Below are positions 1 to 7,916 of a stretch of 64,000 bases of DNA, in pieces; position 1 is the stretch's first letter, and each line of letters opens with the position of its first letter. Made by a program: the position numbers and the translations under genes. This stretch comes from Bacteroidota bacterium (GTDB lineage Bacteria > Bacteroidota > Bacteroidia > Chitinophagales > Chitinophagaceae): positions 806,001-870,000 of the forward strand of contig JADJJH010000002.1 of NCBI GenBank assembly GCA_016706595.1, in the 5' to 3' direction. The notes below the pieces were generated by a model. That model saw only the letters and a program-made list of their open reading frames with translations, searched no databases and was not told where the DNA came from.

Positions 1-115
1 TTTTCATGCCTAAAATCACTTTCTCTTCACGCGGATGAAAAAGCATTTTAATGGCGATCCAATTAGTGAACCAACCAATAAAAGCTGCAATGAAAGGAAG
101 TATATAAATGAGCAT
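1..115 (-). CDS. DUF445 family membrane protein (partial, N-terminus only)
   Basis: Only the first 38 codons are inside the window; the gene runs off the left edge. The start ATG is at 115-113 and the peptide begins MLIYILPFIAAFIGWFTN, followed by WIAIKMLFHPREE. A hydrophobic first segment ending in GWxTNWxAIKMLFxP is the hallmark of DUF445 (YheB-like) inner-membrane proteins, whose role is unknown. The ATG shares one base with the stop codon of the upstream cyanophycinase gene (TAATG), so the two are almost certainly co-transcribed and translationally coupled. The family call is confident because of the motif; nothing can be said about the rest of the protein. Confidence 0.75.
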   Translation of the reverse strand, partial: MLIYILPFIAAFIGWFTNWIAIKMLFHPREEKVILGMK

Positions 116-1005
116 TAGATTACTTCTGTTTTGGCAAATTCGTCATTTTCGATGCCTAGATATTTGCGTTCGCTGAGTTGGTATTTATTCCCTTTTGCTA
201 AAAAATGGACTCTTAGATTTTCGATAGATATAGGATTATTATCGGCGATATCGGCAATATTCGTATAACCGATATTATGTCCATCAATAATAATAATCAT
301 TCCCGAACCTATAGCCTCCATATTATTCCCATCAGTAATGAGCAGTCCGGTATCTTCACCTAAGCCAATGCCAATGCAGGCCGGGTTGGCTGCAACTGCC
401 TGCGCTAATCTTCCAAAGCGGCCACGTTTATCAAAATGAGAATCAAAAATTACATTCCCCATAAAGGCTAAACCGGTGGTTACTTTTACCGCACTTTTTA
501 AATGTGCGTTAGCGGCATTGCCTTCATAAATCATAGTATTACTCATGGCCATGGCACCTGCGCTTGTGCCTGCAATTAAAAATCCATCTTCGTAATGATA
601 CCTTTCTTGTAAGGTTCTATAAATGTTTGTGCCGCCAAATGTAGCTGTTAGTCGCATTTGATTCCCACCACTAAACATTACGGCATCTGCCTCTTTAATT
701 CTTTGAATATATTCTTCCTTTTGGGCATCTTCTCTGTTACGAATATGCATCACATCGACATTGCTGCATGAGAGTTTAGAAAATGCGTCGATATAATTTT
801 CGCCTACTTCAACCGGTATGGTAGATGCTGTTGTGATGACTTCTATTTTGCTTGCTTTGCCGTTCTTGGTTTCTTCAACCATTCGACTTAAAATACCGGC
901 TTCAAAAAAATTCAGGTTATTTCGTTGAATAAATCCTTGTTCAAGATCTGTTCCTTTATCTTCGGCACCACCTACAGGTATTAGCTTTCCTTTGGGTATA
1001 TTCAT
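115..1005 (-). CDS. cphB: Cyanophycinase (peptidase S51 family)
   Basis: A 296-residue serine exopeptidase of the S51 family. The nucleophile elbow GTSAGA is at residues 146-151 with Ser148 as the expected nucleophile, preceded by MFSGGNQMRLT (110-120), and a DSHFDKRGRFGRL block (188-200) supplies the conserved His190 and basic residues typical of cyanophycinases. Family knowledge: these enzymes release beta-Asp-Arg dipeptides from cyanophycin. Length and motifs match a complete enzyme without a signal peptide, so it should act in the cytoplasm. The gene is followed with a one-base overlap by a DUF445 gene. No cyanophycin synthetase is visible in the window, so the substrate could be imported, made elsewhere in the genome, or be another isoaspartyl peptide. 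Confidence 0.9.
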   Translation of the reverse strand: MNIPKGKLIPVGGAEDKGTDLEQGFIQRNNLNFFEAGILSRMVEETKNGKASKIEVITTASTIPVEVGENYIDAFSKLSCSNVDVMHIRNREDAQKEEYIQRIKEADAVMFSGGNQMRLTATFGGTNIYRTLQERYHYEDGFLIAGTSAGAMAMSNTMIYEGNAANAHLKSAVKVTTGLAFMGNVIFDSHFDKRGRFGRLAQAVAANPACIGIGLGEDTGLLITDGNNMEAIGSGMIIIIDGHNIGYTNIADIADNNPISIENLRVHFLAKGNKYQLSERKYLGIENDEFAKTEVI

Positions 1006-1195
1006 GAGTTTATAAGAAAGCGCAAATATAGTGGCTGCATGCCAAATGGTACAGTGATTTAAGATAAATTCAAGTTATCGGAGAAATCGTTTATAACGTG
1101 TGGATTGAGTTGGGGAATTCGACAATTGGTGAATGAGACAATGAGTCAATGTGTTTATGCTCATTTCCGAATTCACTAATTTGCTAATTTGCACA
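1006..1195. other. Intergenic region with degenerate AATTTGC-type repeats
   Basis: The spacer between two minus-strand genes holds a run of short imperfect repeats (for example ATTCACTAATTTGCTAATTTGC near 1170-1192, with CAATTGGTGAATGAGACAATG upstream). Similar wording recurs at 14862-14890. No gene or clear hairpin was seen. Confidence 0.4.
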
Positions 1196-2719
1196 TTAAT
1201 CTAAATCCACCACAAATCCACCAAATACACGTCCATTCAGTAATTTGTGATTCCCCACTCGTTTCTCTTGAACCATCAATCCATTATCATTGATATAGGC
1301 TATTCTGAAATGTTTCAATCGAAATGCCAAAGAATAACTCATTTGCTTGGCGGTAAATCCTGCCGAAATTAAGGCATTGGTAAAAGGTACAAAATTGGCT
1401 CCTACACTAAGATCATAAAGTCCTGCTTCATTTATTAATGCATCGGCGCCTGCATTGAAACGACGATATTTATACAATACTCCTAAACCTGCCGCTCGTT
1501 GTTGTTGCCATGGTTTTGCATATTGGTAAGGAATGAAAGCATCACTATGTAATTTTGAACCTAGGATATTCATGAGGTTCAGTCCGAATTGTAAACTTTG
1601 ATTGGCTTTATACGTTGCCGAAAAATCTATATCAAAATTGCCTAATTTAATTTGTTGATAAATGAAAGTACCAAAGCCTAAATTATCGCAAAACAAACTA
1701 TCGGGTATATTAAAACTTTGCATCATATACTTTGCGCCTAATCCAATACCGAGTTTTGAATTTACTTTATAAGCCGCACTTAACATCCCGGTATATTCAT
1801 TTACTTTCATTAACATCGAATCTTCATTTCTATCAGAGTTGCTTGATTCAAAGTATCCCTTTCGAAACTCATCTTGGGTAGAAAAAATAAATCCTGCACC
1901 AATAGATAACTTGTCGTTTGCTTTAATAAAGCCACTAAGCTTGCCAATATTTTTGGCATTACTTAGTAAACTCATATTTCCTTTTTGTTTACTCAAGGCA
2001 ATAGCTGAAGGATTCCAAAACACAGCTTCAGACATATCTCGCCCAGGTGAAAAATTAAAACCGGTATTTGCAGAATGATACATGGGTGAGGCATGCATAA
2101 AATTGCCATATCGAATTTTACCGGCTCCTAGTTGTTTTATATGGTAGTGAACATTTGCAATTCCACCCACACCCACTACCGTAGTTAGTGAAGTGAGTAA
2201 ATTTAAAAAGGCAGGGGTTGCTGTTAAAGCGGATGCGGCGGTAACATGATCTAAGTCTCTATCCGACTGTTTCATCACAACGGTAATGATACTATCGACT
2301 TGTTTTTCGGATAATTCAACTTGCTGACAAGTACTTTTCAATAGCCAATCTTTTACGGTAACATAGCGTTTGGTTTCGTTTTGTTTTTGTAGAAATTGAT
2401 CGGCCGAAATAAAAACACGTTTGGTAGTTTCTTTACAATCTTTACATTTTGAAATAGCATGTAAGCTCACCACTTTATCTTCTAATTTCGAAAACGGCAT
2501 ACCGGTATTTATTTCAAAATAGCCTGTTGGAAAGGATGCAGTAAAGGTGGCTAATGAAGGCGCATACCCGGGCACAACAATAATATTTTCGGCTCCTTTG
2601 GTGGTAGAAGGTGTTGGATTCATACAACGAATTTTTCCTTTCAAGGTTAATTGCTGTGAGGTGGCAAGTTGCGTATTGAATAGTAGGCCTATGGCAATCA
2701 GTAAACGATAATTCATCAT
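1196..2719 (-). CDS. PorV-like outer-membrane barrel protein with N-terminal periplasmic domain
   Basis: A 507-residue exported protein. It starts with a signal peptide (cleavage expected after about residue 21, ATSQQ). Residues about 24-125 form a beta-rich region with a CKDC pair and resemble a regulatory or Ig-like domain; about 130-200 is helical with a glycine-rich hydrophobic stretch. From about 210 to the end it alternates polar and hydrophobic strands and carries the block FSPGRDMSEAVFWNPSAIAL, which is typical of the PorV/PorQ/UPF0164 type of Bacteroidota outer-membrane barrel ('all-beta with WNPA/SG' motif). It lies 7 bases downstream of a TIR-domain gene and is probably its operon partner. 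The barrel assignment is fairly safe; the molecular role is unknown. Confidence 0.65.
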   Translation of the reverse strand: MMNYRLLIAIGLLFNTQLATSQQLTLKGKIRCMNPTPSTTKGAENIIVVPGYAPSLATFTASFPTGYFEINTGMPFSKLEDKVVSLHAISKCKDCKETTKRVFISADQFLQKQNETKRYVTVKDWLLKSTCQQVELSEKQVDSIITVVMKQSDRDLDHVTAASALTATPAFLNLLTSLTTVVGVGGIANVHYHIKQLGAGKIRYGNFMHASPMYHSANTGFNFSPGRDMSEAVFWNPSAIALSKQKGNMSLLSNAKNIGKLSGFIKANDKLSIGAGFIFSTQDEFRKGYFESSNSDRNEDSMLMKVNEYTGMLSAAYKVNSKLGIGLGAKYMMQSFNIPDSLFCDNLGFGTFIYQQIKLGNFDIDFSATYKANQSLQFGLNLMNILGSKLHSDAFIPYQYAKPWQQQRAAGLGVLYKYRRFNAGADALINEAGLYDLSVGANFVPFTNALISAGFTAKQMSYSLAFRLKHFRIAYINDNGLMVQEKRVGNHKLLNGRVFGGFVVDLD

Positions 2720-2726
2720 GTAGAAA

Positions 2727-3515
2727 TTAAGGAGTGATAGGGTTCAAATAAATATCCATGTCTTTTACTTCAGCCGTTTGTATCTTAAAAAAGAAAAATT
2801 TGTCTTCATATTTTGGATGCGACGTACTAATCGTAATCTCATCGCCAATAGCAAACTCATCTACTTGAATTCGATAGCTACCATCGGTTTTTGATTTGCC
2901 TGCATACTTTGTTCCTTCAACATTTACTTCAACATCGGAAATCGGAATTTCAGCGGCAGTTTTTACAATTCCTGTTAAAGTGATTAGATGCTCCTCGCTT
3001 TTAGCTGCTGGTCTTACTATAAAATAGGTAATAGCTGTAACCAAAAACAAAGCAATGATAGCAATCACTTTGAGCCGATTTTTGATTGGAGGTGGCGGCG
3101 GCGGCGGAGGAGGAGGAGGAGGTGTTCTACCTATTAAATTGGAAATGGCTTTGAATAATAATGGCAACTCTGGATGTGCTAGATCACCATGCCAATTAAA
3201 TAATAAGGCCGACTCTATATTTCTAAATGCGAGTGGGGCTTCTACTTCTTCAAGAAAAATGGGGACTAATTTTTTTTGTCTATTCGCTTCTCCTGCTTCT
3301 GCTCGTACCCATTCTGATGCTACCGATCTGGCAGTCCAAATAACTATTACACATTCGGCTAAATCTAATTCGGTTTCAATAACTACATCGAAATTTTTAC
3401 CTACAGGAATTTCTCGATCCCACCAAACAGACCATCCTTGCTGCTCAAGAATAGCAGCCAATTTCTTAACGATGGTCTTATCATCACTCGAATAACTGAT
3501 AAATATATTCGCCAT
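2727..3515 (-). CDS. Membrane-anchored TIR domain protein with periplasmic regulatory-like domain
   Basis: A 262-residue protein in three parts. Residues 2-125 are a TIR domain: it opens with IFISYSSDD, and carries the WxxxE element (Trp69-Glu73, in SEWVRAEAGEA), whose Glu is the catalytic residue in NAD-cleaving TIR enzymes. Residues 132-143 are twelve consecutive prolines. One membrane segment (about 149-167) follows a basic KNRLK stretch, so the TIR domain should face the cytoplasm. Residues about 176-260 look like a carboxypeptidase-regulatory/Ig-like beta domain (ITLTGIVKTA, then DGSYRI) that would be periplasmic. It is the first gene of a pair with an outer-membrane barrel 7 bases downstream. 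NADase activity and a defence or signalling role are inferences; it could also be a protein-protein scaffold. Confidence 0.75.
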   Translation of the reverse strand: MANIFISYSSDDKTIVKKLAAILEQQGWSVWWDREIPVGKNFDVVIETELDLAECVIVIWTARSVASEWVRAEAGEANRQKKLVPIFLEEVEAPLAFRNIESALLFNWHGDLAHPELPLLFKAISNLIGRTPPPPPPPPPPPPIKNRLKVIAIIALFLVTAITYFIVRPAAKSEEHLITLTGIVKTAAEIPISDVEVNVEGTKYAGKSKTDGSYRIQVDEFAIGDEITISTSHPKYEDKFFFFKIQTAEVKDMDIYLNPITP

Positions 3516-3640
3516 AGCCTCTATTTACGGATGTTCAAACAAATAGGTCAAATGAACATAAAGGTACTTAGAAAATAGACGAATGCCAATAGCTAGATAT
3601 AGTCATCTTGCCTATTTTACCTATTGAAAGGGATTAGCCC

Positions 3641-4777
3641 TTATACGACTTCTGCTTGAACCAACACTTTTTCATACAAGGCTTCATATAAAGGTATAAT
3701 TTGGTTGATATGAAATTTCTCGGCTTGCTTCAAGGCATTGGCTTTAAATTCTTCAAGTTTTACATCATCTAATAATAATTCTAAACTATAAGCGGCCATT
3801 GCATCTATATCACCCACTTCAGTTAAATAGCCGGTTACACCATGAATATTAATTTCAGGTATACCCCCTGCATTACTTGAAATTACCGGTACGCGACATG
3901 CCATGGCTTCTAGCGCAGCTAAACCAAAACTTTCATACGCACTGGGTAACATAAATAAATCGGTGATAGACAATATTTCTTCCAGTTTTTCTTGCTTGCC
4001 TAAGAAGCGAATATCTTCGCAAGTTCCTAGTTCTCTACAAAGTTGTTCCATGGTTTGGCGTTCAGGTCCGTCACCTATCATTAGCAATTTGCAAGGTATT
4101 TTTTTGCGTACTTTATCGAAAGTATAGATAACATCTTCTACTCGTTTTACTTTTCTAAAATTAGATACATGGGCTAGAATTTTTTCACCATTAGGCGCGA
4201 GCATCTTTCTAAAATGATCTTTATTACTTTGCGAAAAACGTTTGATATCAACGAAATTAGTGATCACATGAATTTCTTTTTCAATTTTGAATGAATGCAA
4301 AGTTTCAGCTCGTAAATTTTCGGATACTGCCGTTATCGCATCTGATTCATTGATTGAAAAGGTAACTACCGATTCGTACATTTTGTCTTTTCCAACTAAA
4401 GTAATATCGGTTCCGTGTAAGGTGGTGATATAAGGAATGTTTTTCCCTTGCTTTTTTAAAATTTGATTCGCCAAGTATGCCGAGGACGCATGAGGAATAG
4501 CATAATGCACATGTAACAAATCTAAATTCTGATTTAGAATTACATCTACCAAGGTAGACGATAATGCCGATTCATAAGGCGGAAAATCAAATAAGGGATA
4601 AGTAGGAACCGTTACTTCATGATAAAAAATATTTGGATGAAACGCATCTAATCGAACCGGTTGTTGATAGGTAATAAAATGTATGATATGTCCTTTATCT
4701 GCCAAGGCTTTTCCTAACTCTGTGGCTAATACTCCACTACCCCCGAAGGTTGGGTAACAAACGATACCTATATTCAT
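3641..4777 (-). CDS. bshA: N-acetyl-alpha-D-glucosaminyl L-malate synthase BshA
   Basis: A 378-residue GT4 (GT-B fold) glycosyltransferase. The N-terminus MNIGIVCYPTFGGSGVLATE and the following HxIHFITYQQPVRL block are characteristic of BshA rather than of generic GT4 enzymes. The second half holds HVSNFRKVKRVEDV and, near residue 285, the E-SFGLAALEAMACRVPVI nucleotide-sugar binding region. Family knowledge: BshA transfers GlcNAc from UDP-GlcNAc to L-malate, the first step of bacillithiol synthesis, a low-molecular-weight thiol common in Bacteroidota. No bshB or bshC is next to it. The gene stands alone on the minus strand between the TIR pair and acs. Confidence 0.93.
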   Translation of the reverse strand: MNIGIVCYPTFGGSGVLATELGKALADKGHIIHFITYQQPVRLDAFHPNIFYHEVTVPTYPLFDFPPYESALSSTLVDVILNQNLDLLHVHYAIPHASSAYLANQILKKQGKNIPYITTLHGTDITLVGKDKMYESVVTFSINESDAITAVSENLRAETLHSFKIEKEIHVITNFVDIKRFSQSNKDHFRKMLAPNGEKILAHVSNFRKVKRVEDVIYTFDKVRKKIPCKLLMIGDGPERQTMEQLCRELGTCEDIRFLGKQEKLEEILSITDLFMLPSAYESFGLAALEAMACRVPVISSNAGGIPEINIHGVTGYLTEVGDIDAMAAYSLELLLDDVKLEEFKANALKQAEKFHINQIIPLYEALYEKVLVQAEVV

Positions 4778-4881
4778 GTTCTTTTAATTTGAGCTCAAAA
4801 GTAGTTTATCTAGGTTAAGTTTCTCAATAGAAAAATACAATACACTAGCGTAATAGCACTATGTAGGGATTAAATTTCTCC

Positions 4882-6831
4882 TTATATTCTTTCGCCTACA
4901 ATGGCTTGCACAATTTCCGGATCAAGTAAAGTGGAGATATCGCCAAGGTTTTCGCTTTCTCCTTCTGCAATTTTTCGAAGTATGCGTCGCATGATTTTAC
5001 CGCTACGCGTTTTTGGTAAGCCACTTACAAACTGAATTTTATCGGGCTTGGCAATGGCGCCAATAATTCGGGTAACAGTTTGATTGATATCGGCAGCAAC
5101 TAATTTTTTATCCTCTAAATTGCCTTGATAAATTACATACGCATAAATGCCTTGTCCTTTCACATCATGAGGATATCCCACAATCGCACTTTCAATTACG
5201 CCGCTATGTTGGTTAATGGCATTCTCAAGTTCGGCGGTGCCAATTCTATGTCCGCTTACATTTAATACATCATCTACACGGCCTGTAATTCTATAATTGC
5301 CTTCGGTATCGCGTAAGCATCCATCACCGGTAAAATACAAATTTGGGTAAGTACTAAAATAGGTAAGTTTACAACGTTCATGATCGCCATAAGTGGTTCG
5401 AAGTATTGAAGGCCAAGGAAATTTGATACAAAGATTTCCACTTGCCATTTCATGTGGGAGTTCTTCAATAGATGCATCACTTCCTTTTAGAGGAATTCCA
5501 TTTTCATCAAGTAATAAAGTTTGTATACCTGGCAGTGGTAGTGTTGCATACGATGGTTTTGCCGGGGTTATGCCTGCTAAATTTGAAATCATAATACCAC
5601 CTGTTTCGGTTTGCCACCATGTATCAACTATCGGACATTTATTTTTACCAATATGCGTATCATACCAATGCCAAGCCTCTTCATTAATGGGTTCGCCAAC
5701 CGTGCCTAGTACTTTTAAAGAACTCAGATTTTTAGCATCTACAAAGCCGGTCCCAAAGCTCATTAAACTTCGAATGGCAGTTGGGGCAGTGTATAAAATA
5801 TTGACTTGAAATTTTTCTACAATATCCCAAAATCTTCCGGCATCGGGAAAGGTAGGAATCCCTTCGAACATCAATGAAGTGGCTCCCGCCGATAGCGGAC
5901 CGTACACGATATAACTATGACCGGTAATCCATCCTGCATCGGCCGTACAAAAAAATACATCGCCATGTTGATACTGAAATACATTTACGAAGGTATAATT
6001 CGTATACACCATATAGCCGGCACAACTATGTACTACGCCTTTTGGTTTACCGGTACTTCCGCTGGTATATAAAATAAACAAGGGGTCTTCGGCATCCATC
6101 ACTTCCGGTATAAAAAAAGGATAGCCGTTGGCTTCTATTTTTTCAATTTCATCTTCCCACCAAATATCACGACCTTTTATCATACTAATTGGTTCACGGG
6201 TGCGTGTAAGTACAATTACTTTCTCAACCGATTTGCATTGTACTAAAGCATCGTCGATGGTATTTTTTAAATCGATGATTTTATTGCCACGAAAGGCACC
6301 ATCGGCAGTAATTACTAATTTGCAGCTGGCATCATGTATTCTATCTGCAATACTTTGTGCCGAGAAGCCTCCAAAAACTACCGAATGAATAGCGCCAACA
6401 CGAGCACAAGATAACATGGCAATCGCTAATTCAGGTACCATAGGCATGTAGATACAAATGCGATCGCCTTTTTGAACACCATTGTTTTTAAGTACCTGCG
6501 AAAACAGATTTACTTTATGAAGAAGTTCACGGTAAGTTATGATTCGATGTGCTTCGTTTGGATGATTGCTTTCCCAAATAATAGCCGGTGTATCGGGTTG
6601 CGATTCGGCCCATCGATCTAAACAATTTTCGGTAATATTTAATTTCACATCGTTAAACCAAGTCACTTTGGGTTCAATAAAATTCCAATTGAGTATTTGC
6701 TTTGGTTTTTTATACCAATTAAAATGTTCAGCAATTTCTGCCCAAAATACTTCGGGCTCTTCAACACTTTTTCGATAGGCTTTATAATAGGCTTCTAAAG
6801 AGTTTATTTGATATGGGTAGGACATGTACAA
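4882..6831 (-). CDS. acs: Acetyl-coenzyme A synthetase (acetate--CoA ligase)
   Basis: A 649-residue AMP-forming ligase, full length for the family. Visible motifs are the ATP-binding loop YTSGSTGKPKG (about residue 265), the WWQTETGG block, YFTGDG, the hinge/ribose region GRVDDVLNVSGHRIGTAELE, and the C-terminal PKTRSGKIMRR, whose lysine is the catalytic residue that is acetylated in the family. It converts acetate, ATP and CoA to acetyl-CoA in the cytoplasm. Two ATGs lie at the start (MYMSYPYQ); the second is also plausible. The gene is divergent from a FocA-family channel gene with a 104-bp shared promoter region, which fits joint handling of small carboxylates, though that link is inference. 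Confidence 0.95.
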   Translation of the reverse strand: MYMSYPYQINSLEAYYKAYRKSVEEPEVFWAEIAEHFNWYKKPKQILNWNFIEPKVTWFNDVKLNITENCLDRWAESQPDTPAIIWESNHPNEAHRIITYRELLHKVNLFSQVLKNNGVQKGDRICIYMPMVPELAIAMLSCARVGAIHSVVFGGFSAQSIADRIHDASCKLVITADGAFRGNKIIDLKNTIDDALVQCKSVEKVIVLTRTREPISMIKGRDIWWEDEIEKIEANGYPFFIPEVMDAEDPLFILYTSGSTGKPKGVVHSCAGYMVYTNYTFVNVFQYQHGDVFFCTADAGWITGHSYIVYGPLSAGATSLMFEGIPTFPDAGRFWDIVEKFQVNILYTAPTAIRSLMSFGTGFVDAKNLSSLKVLGTVGEPINEEAWHWYDTHIGKNKCPIVDTWWQTETGGIMISNLAGITPAKPSYATLPLPGIQTLLLDENGIPLKGSDASIEELPHEMASGNLCIKFPWPSILRTTYGDHERCKLTYFSTYPNLYFTGDGCLRDTEGNYRITGRVDDVLNVSGHRIGTAELENAINQHSGVIESAIVGYPHDVKGQGIYAYVIYQGNLEDKKLVAADINQTVTRIIGAIAKPDKIQFVSGLPKTRSGKIMRRILRKIAEGESENLGDISTLLDPEIVQAIVGERI

Positions 6832-6935
6832 TTATTTAATGAATGTTATCGTAATTAAAGGTATATGTTCTCATGATTTGAAAGTACTAAAATTGTAAAC
6901 TTCTTTATGTAGTTTTATTGTAAAATAATGAATCA

Positions 6936-7790
6936 ATGGAAAAGCAAATAGATATGCTATTGCCCGCAGAAATGGCTCAGAAGGCTGAAGAGATTGGGGT
7001 GCAAAAAGCAAATATGGGATTCATGAAAACCTTCATGCTTTCTGTTTTGGCCGGCTCTTTTATAGCTTTTGGTGCCATTTTTTCAACAATTGTTACTGCA
7101 GGTTCAACCTGGCCATATGGTATCACAAAATTAATTTCAGGTTTAGCATTTGGATTAGGATTAGTGCTCACTATCATTGGTGGGGCTGAATTGTTTACCG
7201 GAAATAATCTGATAGTTATGGCTTGGGCAAATAAGAAAATATCTACTTATAAAGTGCTACGAAATTGGTTGATTGTATATTTCGGAAATGCGATTGGCGC
7301 TTTTTGTATGATATTACTCATTATTTTATCAGGACATTTTATGCAAGGCAATGGAGCTGTTGGTTTGCAAATGCTTTTAATTGCGAAGGCTAAATGTAAT
7401 CTGCCCTTTTTAAATGCATTTAGTTTGGGTATACTTTGTAATATTTTAGTTTGCTTGGCAGTATGGTTAAGTTATAGTGCCAAAGATGTAAGCGGCAAGG
7501 TAATTTGTATTATGTTTCCTGTGAGTGCATTTGTGGCTGCCGGATTTGAACATAGTATAGCAAATATGTACTTTGTGCCTTTAGGAATTGTATTAAAAAA
7601 ATATGCTGATCCTGAATTTTGGCAAATGATACATACCACCTCTGCTGATTTTGGAAGCCTAACGATGTATAATTTTATATGGCAGAATTTGTTACCGGTA
7701 ACTTTAGGAAATATTATTGGAGGTGCTCTTTTGGTAGGTGGAGTGTATTGGTTTGTATTCTTGAAAAGTAGAATGAATATTTCTGCATGA
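6936..7790 (+). CDS. focA: Formate/nitrite transporter (FNT/FocA) family channel
   Basis: A 284-residue membrane protein with six predicted transmembrane segments (first about 34-58, last about 255-277). The segment LTIIGGAELFTGNNLIV matches the second conserved helix of the FNT family, and the late block GFEHSIANMYFVPLG matches the conserved FEHxVANM signature that includes the gating histidine. FNT proteins form pentameric channels for formate, nitrite, hydrosulfide, lactate or acetate; the sequence alone does not settle which. It sits head to head with acs, which makes acetate or formate attractive substrates. The gene symbol is used for the family only. Confidence 0.85.
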   Translation: MEKQIDMLLPAEMAQKAEEIGVQKANMGFMKTFMLSVLAGSFIAFGAIFSTIVTAGSTWPYGITKLISGLAFGLGLVLTIIGGAELFTGNNLIVMAWANKKISTYKVLRNWLIVYFGNAIGAFCMILLIILSGHFMQGNGAVGLQMLLIAKAKCNLPFLNAFSLGILCNILVCLAVWLSYSAKDVSGKVICIMFPVSAFVAAGFEHSIANMYFVPLGIVLKKYADPEFWQMIHTTSADFGSLTMYNFIWQNLLPVTLGNIIGGALLVGGVYWFVFLKSRMNISA

Positions 7791-7916
7791 TGGACTATTT
7801 GAATTATGAGCCTAAGCATTTAGTTTAGCACATGGGAAGTAATATAATGTATGAATCTTGTTGTTCTTTACAAAAATTCAATATCTTGGTAAAGTTTAAA
7901 ATTCGCCAACGCCAAA

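Noticed and set aside
3055..3495. Plus-strand open frame with 12 glycines opposite the TIR gene
   Set aside because: It is the reverse reading of the proline codons of the TIR protein; no start signal and no domain.
5393..5809. Plus-strand open frame of 138 codons inside acs
   Set aside because: Antisense shadow of a well-conserved enzyme; no protein-like features.
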